Source: Rhizophagus clarus (taxonomy: Eukaryota > Glomeromycota > Glomeromycetes > Glomerales > Glomeraceae). From it: 64,000 nt of DNA. Where the stretch lies: positions 186,001-250,000 of the forward strand of contig BLAL01000215.1 of the NCBI GenBank assembly GCA_015698045.1. The letters run 5' to 3'. How positions within the stretch are numbered: the stretch's first letter is position 1; the number at the start of each line of letters is the position of its first letter. Below, piece after piece: positions 11,961 to 22,100 of the stretch. Both the position numbers and the translations under genes were made by a program. The notes under the pieces are model-generated. The model made no database searches. It saw only the letters and a list, made by a program, of their open reading frames with translations, and was not told the DNA's origin.

Positions 11961-12197
11961 ATGGAAAGTAATAAAAAAGTGGAACAGTTTCAAAAGGACC
12001 AGCCAGAGACGAGCCAGCTTGACTATGATTCCTCATCCTTTATTTTCCCCAATTTGGCAGAATCAGCACAAGTGATAAATTTGATAAAATCTGATTTGAA
12101 AAAACTGTTACCGTTTGATATTAATGATCCTGATCTACTATACAATGAAGCTAAGCCAGAGAAGACATCAGCAATTCAGACTAATATTTCAAAATAA
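11961..12197 (+). CDS. Small acidic hypothetical protein
   Basis: A 78-codon frame begins at ATG 11961 after an A-rich leader, 190 bases beyond the polymerase. It is rich in Lys, Asp, Ser and Pro (for example KKLLPFDINDPDLLYNEAKPEK) with no recognised motif. The composition is more coding-like than the flanks. It could be a small Polinton gene or the edge of a decayed one. Confidence 0.3.
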   Translation: MESNKKVEQFQKDQPETSQLDYDSSSFIFPNLAESAQVINLIKSDLKKLLPFDINDPDLLYNEAKPEKTSAIQTNISK

Positions 12198-12393
12198 TAA
12201 TATTATTTACTGTGCCATACACATGACATTGTGAACTCAGTTCACATTCTCCTCTCTCAATTATAGATTTTATGATAATCTTTCACAGTTCTTGGATAAG
12301 AAAGGGCATTTTCTCTGGCATTTTTTCAGTATTTTTTTTCTCAGAATATAGGCTTTAGCAATTTTTTTGGCTAATTCTAGACAGAAACTTTTA

Positions 12394-12656
12394 CTAAAAA
12401 TATACTTTCCGAGTGTGTGTCTGACCCCATCCAAGTTCATTCCAGTTCACTTTAGATTTTTTGTTGACTCGACCTGACTCTTTGTCGACTAAATCTGACT
12501 CTTTGTTGACCCAACTTTGACCCAATGTAGACTCTTCATTGACTCGACTTTGGCCCAATGTAGACTCGCCATTAGTCCAACATTTAGTTAATTTATGACA
12601 TAAAAATAAATAAGGATATCTGAATTCCTTTCCACAATACTGACAAGTTCGATCAG
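12394..12656 (-). pseudogene. C-terminal C2HC finger and STLGQS repeats of the Gag-protease reading region
   Basis: Just past the protease stop, the next minus-strand frame encodes a finger-like RTCQYCGKEF with His and Cys following. A short degenerate repeat comes next (ESTLGQSRVN, ESTLGQSWVN, KESDLVD, KESGRVN), ending at 12394. The two frames meet at a run of nine A on the minus strand (12661-12669), so a slip of one base would fuse them. This could be a simple indel or a translational slippage site. The DNA repeat shows up as recurring gactc/ttgac text. Confidence 0.4.
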
Positions 12657-13742
12657 CTAGTTTTTTTTTACAGGTTCTGGTTGTTTTCCCACAGTAAAAA
12701 CATTTCGCTGGGACTTGTGAACTGATAGGGGAATGGTAATAATTTTTCTGTTAGATGTGGCCTTAAATTCTCCTTTTATTAAAGGCTCCCATCCAGCCCG
12801 ATATTGCCATTGCGTTCCAAGAATAAATAGGGATAGTTCTTTTCCATTATCATCATATTCTGTAGGAACGACAGAGAATTCATCTGAAATGGTATCTCTA
12901 GTTTCTCCATCCTCAATAGTTACAGGAACACTATTAACTGTACCAAGAGAATGGGACTTACTTGCAACTCCATTAAGTCTATGAATCTTTTTCTTATCTA
13001 TTTTTAGACCCAAATGCTTTGCAACATTTTCTGAGACTATTGATAAGTCTGATCCACTATCAATCATTGCATAGGGTATAGTCACATCTCCTACCCTACA
13101 GGAGATGGTTGCAACATTATCGGCATCCTTTATTTGAAGAAAATTTATCTCCAAAGGCTTTGGCCAATATATTTGGCTATTTTTTTTTTGAGCTGATGCA
13201 TAAGCCTTAATAGCATGCTCTAGCCAGGCTGTTGAGACACTTCGCATGTTCTCTGGCAAAACATGACTAGAGGATGAAGTATTAATTTCCTTTACTTTAG
13301 TAGAATCTGCTATAACTATATCTTCATTTGGGTTGGAAGCGTTCTGAACAGATTCTTTATTATCTGGGACTTGTAAAAGAAGTTTCTGTTTGGCATTTGT
13401 GGTCTGCATTAGCGGAAACAAGACATCTTGAACTTTGCTTGTAACATTCTTCCATGCTAGCTCCCTTCTTTTAACGGTATCATTTTCCATAACACTATTT
13501 AGGCTTGGGTCTTTTAATTTGGGATATATTATAATAATAAATTTCGAAATTTCTACAAGAATCTCTTTAGGACAATATGGGACTATTGATGATATTACAG
13601 ATTTTAAAACTATCTGGTAAACTTGTTCCGTAGCCATGATTATATTACCTGATGCTCTGCCAATAGGTGCTTTGCTAGCATGAGACTTGAAAGTAGGGGA
13701 CTTTTTGGTTGCTGTTTTCATAGGTACTCCACTTCGTATCAC
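12657..13742 (-). pseudogene. Retroviral-type aspartic protease domain of the Gag-protease reading region
   Basis: The 361-codon frame carries an aspartic protease signature: YAMIDSGSDLSIV with the catalytic Asp-Ser-Gly near residue 230, then KHLGLKI, and a downstream strand ending in FILGTQWQ. Retropepsin-like domains act as dimers and cut their own polyprotein. Upstream sequence is basic and low in complexity. The frame overlaps the zinc-knuckle frame at 13675-13742 in a different register with matching residues, so a frameshift near 13735-13745 separates domains that were probably one protein. It is called a pseudogene because of the breaks in the whole unit, although this segment itself is open. 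Confidence 0.6.
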
Positions 13743-13998
13743 TTTTTTTTACAGCATAGCAGTTTCGGGATTCATCAGTATCAATATATTCGTCATCTTC
13801 TTCTACTTCCTCTTTTTCAGAATTCTCCATATATTCTTCTATGTATTCTTCTTCAGAGTCTTCAGGATCTTCTTCCTCATTTTGATATACATAATTAACT
13901 TTCTTAGTCCGCTTAAGTCTAGGACAATTAATTTTTGTATGACCAGCCTTTCCACATGCTGAACAATGTCGGGTTTGCTTTGCAGATGCTTTTGGCAC
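13675..13998 (-). pseudogene. CCHC zinc-knuckle and acidic linker (nucleocapsid-like)
   Basis: The N-terminus carries a classic retroviral knuckle, CSACGKAGHTKINC (C-x2-C-x4-H-x4-C), which in Gag proteins binds nucleic acid. A strongly acidic stretch of about 60 residues follows (repeated Glu/Asp with Tyr), then a register change into the protease frame. Upstream, TAA at 14026-14028 separates it from the Gag-like segment. The order Gag, knuckle, protease is that of retrotransposon Gag-Pol, yet no reverse transcriptase follows. Confidence 0.6.
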
Positions 13999-14025
13999 TA
14001 CCTTTCTAACAACTTTCTTCGTGGC

Positions 14026-15707
14026 TTATGCACTTTTGGGTGTAAAGGGGCTCTTTTTAACATGAGCTGTTTGACCTTCTAATCTCTTTTTAAGTTCTTC
14101 ATAAATAAAATTTTCTAATGTTACATCATCTGTTCCTATTCCTGTATAAGCCAAATCTCTTGCTAGACGAATTTTAAAATCATCTTTTTGTGGTTGAGCT
14201 GTATAATTAACTGGAGCTATTGTATGAGCTTGTATTCTTTTACCTGCACTTTCATGCCATATATTACGCAAGTCTGTAAAAAATGCAATGACTGTAGTAG
14301 GATTAGCAATTCTAATTCTCATTTCTAAATCAGAAGGCAATTGATTAAATAGATAAGGTAAGGTATTAGCATCTGGTATTGCTTGTACTAGTGGTTTGAT
14401 TCATTTTTCATAACTATCTGGAGTATCTGTCTCTAAAAACTTTTCATTAACAAGAGCAAATATAGCACTTTGGTTAGTCCTTACCATAACTTCTCTATAT
14501 CTTTCTCGCAACCAGTTTAGGAAGAGAGGTTCAGTATTAATAGCTGGATTACCTGCTGGATAAGGATCATTAGCAGGAACAGGTGCAAACCTACCTGTCA
14601 TCTTATTTATCATAACTTGACATCTTGCAGTGGCATTAAAGGCAGCAACGGCTAAGGGACGTGCCATCTCATTTATATTTCTAAGCTTTTGATAATATAC
14701 GTCTGGTGGTTCCTGCCCATCATAATTGGGTAATTGTGCAAATAATGGTGATAATGTATGCATGACATCTTGTATTGTAGCCATGTTACCTGGAGGATTG
14801 TTTTGTAAATTAAAAATAATTTGTCGTGAATTTAATTCCCTACCCTTCCATTTTTGGTATCTATTAAATACCCATGCTCGATTGAATTCTGCCAAGTCTG
14901 CCTCAGCTTTACGCCTTCAAACTAATATTTGGAGAACTGCCTTTTCTTGTACTAATGTATTAATCCGATTTTGCTTTCTAAGGGCCATTCTTTGACCATT
15001 AGTTTGCCTATCTTGAGCTATTTGCCACCAACGTCAACGCTCATTTACCTCATTATTATATGCTAAAGTTAATAATCATTCTCTTTGAAGACTATCATTT
15101 CTAGTATTTGTTAATTCATTCCTAAGGCCATTGATTCGATCATTAGCTATACAGTATAAACCTTGCATATTAATAGCATCTTGAGCATGCCTTTGCATAA
15201 GTTCACGAGCAGTTGTTAATGAAATTCGTATACCATTTAATGTATTTTTAGGGTAAATGATGTATCTCCATCAATATATGCCTCTACCCGATCTAGTGCT
15301 GTAGCAATATTTATTAAAATATCAGGTATGGCCATATTTTCTTTCTCTGGTCATTCTTCTTCTTTAGAATGTTTATTACTAAATTTAGATAATTCTTGTA
15401 TACGAGATTTAAGTTTATCTATTGTGTCTTCTAGCTGGATAATTTGATTATCTTGAATAACTAATGCCTCCTCTTTTAGCTCCAGGTGATCCTGACATTT
15501 TTTAAGTTCACCTAGAATAACCTTACATTTATCCTTTAGCTGATTAACTTCTTCATCATAAGATTGTATATTCTTTTCAAGATGAGAAATATATCGCTCA
15601 CAGGCTTTAATTTCCTCTTCAAGTTTGCAGATTTTCTTTTGTACTAACTTTATCCCTAGATCAAAGTTGCTGTTTAGTTGTTCAAGATATGTCTGCTCAA
15701 CTCCCAT
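14026..15707 (-). pseudogene. Coiled coil and Gag-like N-terminal part of the Gag-protease reading region
   Basis: The ATG at 15707 starts an open coiled coil (15351-15707, about 118 residues of Lys/Glu/Leu heptads). Reading then continues in one register with breaks: TGA at 15351, a frameshift near 15245, TGA at 15076, 15034, 14917 and 14401, and TAA at 14026. Between them lies a helical Gag-like region, including FLNWLRERYREVMVR, LPYLFNQLPSDLEMRI and ANPTTVIAFFTDLRNIWHE, typical of retrotransposon capsid helices. I infer a structural protein. Its 5' end overlaps the 5' end of the divergent integrase gene by 19 bp. Assignment as Gag is by general resemblance and gene order, so moderate. Confidence 0.5.
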
Positions 15708-16825
15708 TGTTACCTATTATTTCTATAGATTCTGATGAGGCTCAAAATCTTGATATTTCTATTGCTTTGAAAAAGATTTATTATCAGCCTATTGGTTATT
15801 ATCGAAATGCTAAAAAATTGCATGAAGCTTCTCTTAAAGCTGGATATGATTTTAGTTTAGATGAAGTGAAGAACTGGCTTGAGAAACAAGCTATACACCA
15901 AATACATAAGCCTCGTCCTAGATATATTCCTTGTGCAGGTTTTACCTCTATTACTACTCCCAATGAAGTCCATCAGGCAGATGTTCTTTACATGCCTTAT
16001 GACAAAGTAGGTCGGATTACTTATCTTTTTTGCCTTAATATGGTTGATGTGGCTTCGAGATATAAAGCCTCTATCCCTATTGGTGCATATAGTGTCAAGG
16101 ATAGGCAGGGTATCTTAACTTCTGCTACTATTGCTCGATCACTTGAGAAAATCTATGATGATCCTGAATGCTTTTTGGTCTGGCCAAAATTATTAATTAC
16201 TGATAGAGGATCAGAGTTTAAAGGTGATTGTGGGAAATTAATGAAAGAGCATGGCGTGAAAATTCAAAAGGCCAAATCTAAGCATACTATGGGTATTGTT
16301 GAAAAGTATAATCGCACCTTAGTTGAAAAGCTATTTCCTTTCCAGGATGCTTTTGATCTCTTGACTTTAGATAGACGATCCAGGGCTTGGGTAAAGAATT
16401 TGCCAATAGTTGTTGAGGACATTAATAATTCTATCACACGTCAGCTTGGTATTTCTCCTGTTGATGCAATAAAGGAAAAAGAGGTCTTTGCTAAGCCTTC
16501 TTACCTTCGGGATGGTCCTATAGGCTTTGATGAGGAAAAGCTTTCTAGCGATGTATTAGTAAGATATTTGTTGTATCCTATTGATTTAGAGGATGGGAGA
16601 CGTTATGCTGGTGACTTGAATTGGTCTCCACGTATTTATTATATCCAGGAATCTATGGTGCAAAAAAATCAACCAGTCTTGTACTGGCTGGAAGAAGTCC
16701 CCTTTGGACTAACTGATGATGATGATTATGTAGTCAAACATCCTGAAAGATCTTTTGTGCGAGAAGAGTTAATGGTTATTCCCTTTGATACAGAATTGCC
16801 TCTCCAGTGGGTGCTCATGAATTAA
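15689..16825 (+). CDS. Retroviral-like DDE integrase of the Polinton-like element
   Basis: A complete 378-residue frame starts at ATG 15689. The rve core is visible: VHQADVLYMPY with Asp98, LLITDRGSEFKGD with Asp172, and MGIVEKYNR with Glu205, a D-D-E triad with 32 residues between the last two. The N-terminal 80 residues are probably a helical/HTH-like region, and the C-terminus may be chromodomain-like (RYAGDLNWSPRIYYI). It would cut and join the element's TIR ends to target DNA in the nucleus. It is the only large gene of the element without stops or frameshifts. It is transcribed divergently from the Gag-like gene with overlapping 5' ends, so the two probably share a bidirectional control region. 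Confidence 0.8.
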   Translation: MSAQLPLLPIISIDSDEAQNLDISIALKKIYYQPIGYYRNAKKLHEASLKAGYDFSLDEVKNWLEKQAIHQIHKPRPRYIPCAGFTSITTPNEVHQADVLYMPYDKVGRITYLFCLNMVDVASRYKASIPIGAYSVKDRQGILTSATIARSLEKIYDDPECFLVWPKLLITDRGSEFKGDCGKLMKEHGVKIQKAKSKHTMGIVEKYNRTLVEKLFPFQDAFDLLTLDRRSRAWVKNLPIVVEDINNSITRQLGISPVDAIKEKEVFAKPSYLRDGPIGFDEEKLSSDVLVRYLLYPIDLEDGRRYAGDLNWSPRIYYIQESMVQKNQPVLYWLEEVPFGLTDDDDYVVKHPERSFVREELMVIPFDTELPLQWVLMN

Positions 16826-16829
16826 ATCT

Positions 16830-17213
16830 TTAAAGTGATGATAAGAAGTCTTCTATCTCTTCATCAACTTGTTTATCGGTAATGAAATGATCCTTAGCTA
16901 ATTTATAGTATAATTTATATAGTTCTATGATTGCATTAAGAATCTTTGGATCTCGCCCATAGAATTCTTTGTAGTCATCTTTGACTTTATGATATTTAGC
17001 TTCATTAGGGAATATGGTCATAGCTAGTTTGAGAACATATTCTTGGGGATCTTCTGCCTGGCGTAATTTTTTGATTCACTTTTTATATGATTGCATAAAT
17101 TTACCATCTTTTGGCCTTCTATAATAAATGCCTGCCTTAACTACATTTATTAATGCCTGTTCGATTTCTTGATATGTAGGCTTGGTATCTGCTAATTAAT
17201 TTTGTGTACTCAT
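16830..17213 (-). pseudogene. Small conserved-looking Polinton gene, two in-frame stops
   Basis: From ATG 17213 one register runs for 128 codons to the stop at 16830, interrupted only by TAA (17196) and TGA (17076). The C-terminal 63 codons are open and include FYGRDPKILNAIIELYKLYY. The product would be Lys-, Tyr- and Glu-rich and helical. It lies tail to tail with the integrase, four bases apart. I do not recognise the family. Confidence 0.4.
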
Positions 17214-17370
17214 TGTGTAAAAGTATTTGGTTTATTATATGTTACTTATATAAACTTTTTATTTTAAATTATTATTTATTATTTAGTATAAGAAAAAAAA
17301 ATATTTACATTATGTATGGTAAATATACTTGTTTATTCGTTACTCTGGTGAAATTTGTGAAAGATCTTGC

Positions 17371-17562
17371 ATGCGTGAATATGGGTGCCCAATTCATTGG
17401 AAATATGTTCAAAAATTAGCTAATAAACAACATGTTCCTTGTAGTGAATGTGGAAGATTTACTAGATCATATTCTGATCGATGTCCAGCTCATATAAAAG
17501 GGTTTTATGTCTCTAAACACTATCAGAGGTTGCGTTCTAGGGCTTTTCAGAATGTCAGCTAA
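17371..17562 (+). CDS. Small Cys-rich protein overlapping the right TIR
   Basis: A frame open from about 17329 contains four or more Cys in zinc-binding spacing (MREYGCPIHW, then CSECGRF and RCPAH) and ends at 17562 inside the inverted repeat. The first ATG is 17371, but the cysteines upstream suggest the real start or an exon lies before it. The matching sequence in the left TIR lacks the N-terminal part. Function unknown; a small zinc ribbon is plausible. Confidence 0.3.
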   Translation: MREYGCPIHWKYVQKLANKQHVPCSECGRFTRSYSDRCPAHIKGFYVSKHYQRLRSRAFQNVS

Positions 17563-18273
17563 GCTATTAAAATTTTGGTACCTTGCGCCAGAATTTTGGT
17601 ATCCTTAATCTTTGTATACCCAGAAATTTTGGTACCCCAGAGGTGAGACTTTTTTTTTCGTATAACTTTTTGTCTCAGTATTTTGGTAAAGAATTGGCTC
17701 TAGAATGATTTCCTGTATATCAAGAAATTATTGGTTTACTAGAATAGGTTCAATGGCCCTTTTGATTTACTTTCTATCATTCAAGATTTTGGTACTCTCC
17801 CTTTGGTCGTGGTACCAAAATTTGATCTTTGTTTACAACTATAAATCAGTTTTAGAATTAATTCTAGGATAACATAAAAATATGGTATACAAATTATGCT
17901 TGACAGGGTCGAACGCTGAACACACTCGGACACTTTGATCCTTGGTGTTCAGTGTTCTTCTAAGGGGCAAGCAATATAGCATACTTTTTTTGTTATATTA
18001 TTTGAGGCTAGCGCGTTAACAAAGATGGTTATCTCCTTTAACTTGAAAACTAAAAAAATGGATAAAAGGATATGTTAACAAAATTTATGTCCCAGCCTGA
18101 TTTAAAACTTAAATTCAATATCGTATTTCAATATATTTCCTGGTCTTGATAATAAATTTGAGGTTAAAGAAAGATTACATAAATTTCGTATATCGGGAAA
18201 TAAGCTGGAAGAGGCTTACACTAATTATACCTATTCGGAAATCTTACCCCAGAACCCCCATTTTATTCTATAT
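17502..18273 (-). repeat. Right terminal inverted repeat of the Polinton-like element
   Basis: Mirror of 6298-7080, including the GGTACCAAAATT motifs and the terminal AGAATAAAATGGGGG read on the minus strand. It ends where Helitron copy B begins (TCATGGTAAAATTC at 18274). Confidence 0.75.
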
Positions 18274-20198
18274 TCATGGTAAAATTCTTGCTTTTATTTA
18301 TGCTGTAAATTAAAATTCTAAAAAGAATTTAATTATAATCTTGTTGTAACTATGCATTATTTAAAAATAACGTAAACAAAATTTATTGTTTATAATTAAT
18401 AAAGTTTGTTATGACGATATTAATAGCCAGTGATAGATATGTATATTTGGCAAAATGTCTCAAGAATTGTTTAACTATGCGAATTACGTTGAAATCTGCT
18501 ATATTGCTTTGCAACAAATTATTATATAATTTCATTTGGTAACTTTGCGATTTTCATATAACCTACTAACAAATAACTAACCCATAAGTAGGAATTCTTT
18601 TACTACAAACTCAACTTATGTGAGATAAAATAGATAAAATAATTGTGATGAAGCAACAAACATTCAAAATTCAAAGATCGGTTTTTACTGACAGCTTATA
18701 ATTTATTGTAACCGTGTTGGTAATATTACGGTAAATTCTCAAATAATGTATATTATTATACAGTATGTCCTTTTTTTCTTCTCGCTTAGAACTATTTAAA
18801 TTAAAAACAATTTCATCATTAGAACATTTCATTATTTTAAGATAAAGTATTAAATTTATAATATTTACTGTAATCAATTAAAATCAATCGTCATATTTCT
18901 TTGTCATTTCTATCTAAACCTAAAATATATCTGACTAAGCTATAATTATATTCAGTTGTTTCTTAGATAGTTTTTTTGTAGCATATATATATTGAAACTT
19001 TCTTTAATTACAGATTGGATTCTCATAATATCATATTTTAAAAGATGTAGAGTATGGTTTTTTTTTATTATACATCATATTACACAATTAAATTTTATAA
19101 ATTTTGTTATATATCATCCCATAAAAGTTGCTCTTGTTCGAGCAGAAAACATGTAAAAGTGTCAGGAAATGAATCAAATAAATGAATGATATTATTAATA
19201 TTGTAACATATCTAATGCAATGAGCCAACGACTATAGGCACAATAAATTATTAACAGATTGTAAAATAGTAAAAGAATTTCTATGACATGTTTAATATTC
19301 AATAGAAACATATAACAAATATTAAAAGTTAGTCTATGTGATTGTAAGAAAAATGATTATTGGGACTGTAAGCTTTTAAATGTTGGTAATACTAAATATT
19401 ATGAAACATTTTTTTTTTGTTTCGCTAGTTGATCCGACTTGTAATTAAAACAAAATCGGACTTATCGGTATTTGACAAGAATCTTACATTCAACACCAGT
19501 CGGGTTCAGGTCATACCTTTGCTTGACCCAGGTTTAATCACATGTTTAAACTTAAAATATTCACGTAAAGCAATTTTTAACTTCTTATTTATTAGTGAAT
19601 AAGAATGTGTAAGGTTCAGAAAAACAAGAAAATAACGTTAAAGTGAACTTTTTATTAGAGAACTTTTTGAAGTAAAAAAAACTTTCAAGTTAGATATGGC
19701 GGTTTTTCTCTAAATAATTATAGATAATTCAAGCACTTAAGTTTTAGGGATAAAACATTGATTTATTCTAATTTTCACGCTTTTAATGTGCCAGAAATTG
19801 AGAACTAATTTTTGTATTCTAATAATAACTTTTCACAGATATTGCATTATTTACCGCATTAAATTCCATATGAATTTATTGCAATCTTGCTATAACAAGT
19901 GTAATTAAAATATTTTATTCCGAATGAAACATACATTCGTACAACTTTTTACAAATCATAAGTTTTATTTAAATTTTTATTATAAAATTTTAAAATACCT
20001 AATTACTCCTGACTTTCACCATGACATACATGAAAGATAGATTATTTTTAATACTCACTTTAAATGGAAATATTGTATTTGAGTTTCTATTATTAAATTC
20101 TTTGCTTCTTTTTTTGGATTTTATCTAGATATTACGTCTAAATGATGCCAAAGATTTGATTTGTTATAATTATCAACCAAATTTATGCTTATTGTAGT

Positions 20199-22100
20199 TT
20201 AAACTTTATTATAAACATAATTGGATATTACTTCTTCAACAGGTCTCCACAAGATGTGACGAAAACCAACTACTAAGATAACAAATCCTTTTAGCTCATT
20301 AGGATTTGATTTGGTTATTTTTACATGTTCATCAAACACTCCTGAACTAAAATAATCAGCAGGTTTTCCTTTTGAAATTATATTCATATATGATTGCAAT
20401 TGATTTATTCCATTGTTCAATACTTCATTAATAGTTATCTGTATTGTTTCTTTGTGTTCTTTTGACCAGTAAGTATATACCCTTTTTAATAAAACTTCTT
20501 CATCTTCCTTTTCAAGAGTTTTGTCTAATTTCTTTAAATCTTTTGTGTTAACCTTATTTTTTTGATTTTTTATCAAACCAACTAATGAAATATACTTTAA
20601 TTCTAAACTAATACTATTATCACCTGTTTCTTTTAATACAAAAATGTCTGAATAGCCAAACCGACCAAATCCTTTTTGTTTGTTGCCATCCATTACTAAT
20701 AAAAGTTCTGGAATACAATATTTTGATGGCAAAAGGCTTTCAACAATTGCCTGAAGAACAGCCTCATCTGCAGAAAATAAAGACATCTTTGATCTTGTTA
20801 ATAGAAATGTTTTCAAGATTTTTATAAAAGGTACGATGTTACCTGCAATAAGATTTTCATATGCAGAAGCAACAAGAAAAGTATTATTAATGATATATTC
20901 ATACACTAATTTATTCTCATTTTGTTCTAAAATTCGGATTTGTTTCTTAAATGGACTATCTGTATCATTATCATTATTTCTTGCCCTTTTCAATTCTCTT
21001 GTTTGTCTGTCATGAAGAATAAGTTTTTCATTCCATTTCTTATTAAAAATAGTTTCTAATTCTCTGCCTAAACAATATATCTCACTTTCAACATTATTAT
21101 ATGTATAGCAATTACAAAATATTAAACGAACATCATCTTCAAATTCTTCTAATTTTGTATATTGATTATTCTCTAATTTTGAATTTATGGTAAATAGATC
21201 CATTGGATATTTAATAACCTTATCTTTAATATCATTTTTATAAAATAGATAAGCATAAGGTTTATCTTCAAGTTCATAAAGAATATCATAACAGTAGTTA
21301 ATAAGTTTAATATTCTCTTTAGATAAATCTGATTTAGAAATATCTTTAATTTGAACTTTTTTTTCAGAAATTGTAGTTACTATATTCTATTTTTCATGTT
21401 CCTTAATAATTTCTTGCCAAAATGTTTGCAAATTTTTCTTACGTTGTAAACATTCTATATTAACCTGCAATAAGAAAGACATTATTATTAATAGTGCATC
21501 AATTTTTTATTTAGTAGTAAAGAAGATACATAGCCAATTCCTCCTCCAGAATTAGCAGACTTTACTAACAACAAAGTAAGGATGCCTGAATTGAGGGCCT
21601 GGAGTGGTTACCAGGAGAACAAGACAGTAATTCTCACTAAGTAACCCAACGAGTATTTGGAGTTACCCATACTTTGCAAAATAAAAAATAAACGCACCTT
21701 TTTCTTTAATTCAATAAAAGCATTTGGTTCCAATAATTCCTTAGCTGCACTCAAAAAACGATTATACCAAGTAATGTTAAAGTTTTGCCACTTAGCCAAT
21801 GTTGATGAAGAACTAGTTAATGATGTCAGTGAAGCAATAATAGTATTTCGGTTAAAATTTAAAAAGCTACGATAAGACAAATTTCTTGATTCATTAGTTA
21901 AGTAAGAAATAAGATCTAACAATAATTAAAAAAAATTTGATTAAAAACTGAATAAAATGATATATTGTAATAAAAACCTTTCTTGCTGAAAGAATGCTAA
22001 GTACTTCTATTAAATATTATAAAACTTTTTTACCTTCATATCCAATATAATTTTCAGTTGATTTAATTAATTCAATACAATTTTCAGTTGTTGCACTCAT
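20199..22100 (-). pseudogene. Bromodomain / PD-(D/E)XK nuclease, copy B
   Basis: Exons inferred by comparison with copy C: 22034-22100 (ATG at 22100), 21698-21915 and 20199-21464, with introns of 118 and 233 nt. Exon 3 encodes a bromodomain (YPMDLFTINSKL, then FEDDVRLIFCNCYTYN with the acetyl-lysine Asn) followed by a PDDEXK_9-like nuclease domain (FGYSDIFVL, SLELKYISL). One in-frame TAG at 21387-21389 lies just before the bromodomain, so this copy is nominally dead; downstream the frame is clean. The gene is antisense to the Helitron's own direction. Expected action is chromatin-associated in the nucleus, as reader plus nuclease. Confidence 0.65.

Larger units (their letters stand above)
6298..18273. 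mobile_element. Polinton/Maverick-like element with Gag-protease genes
   Basis: A 12 kb unit is bounded by inverted repeats at 6298-7080 and 17502-18273. Inside are a family B DNA polymerase (plus strand), an intact retroviral-type integrase (plus), and a long minus-strand reading region with coiled coil, Gag-like, CCHC knuckle and aspartic protease, plus small genes. Polymerase plus integrase plus long TIRs defines Polintons/Mavericks by established knowledge. No FtsK-type ATPase, adenovirus-type protease or jelly-roll capsid was recognised. The outermost common bases contain AGAATAAAATGGGGG; Polintons often start with AG. Helitron 5' ends sit immediately outside both repeats, so no independent target duplication can be read. 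Confidence 0.65.

Noticed and set aside
13680..13962. Plus-strand frames with hydrophobic stretches opposite the acidic linker
   Set aside because: They are the complement of Glu/Asp-rich codons, which read as Phe/Leu/Ile; the minus strand carries the CCHC and protease motifs.
12394..17213. LTR retrotransposon nested in the Polinton-like element
   Set aside because: No LTRs, no reverse transcriptase or Pol-type RNase H, and the integrase is on the opposite strand from the Gag-protease genes; kept only as an alternative in the finding.
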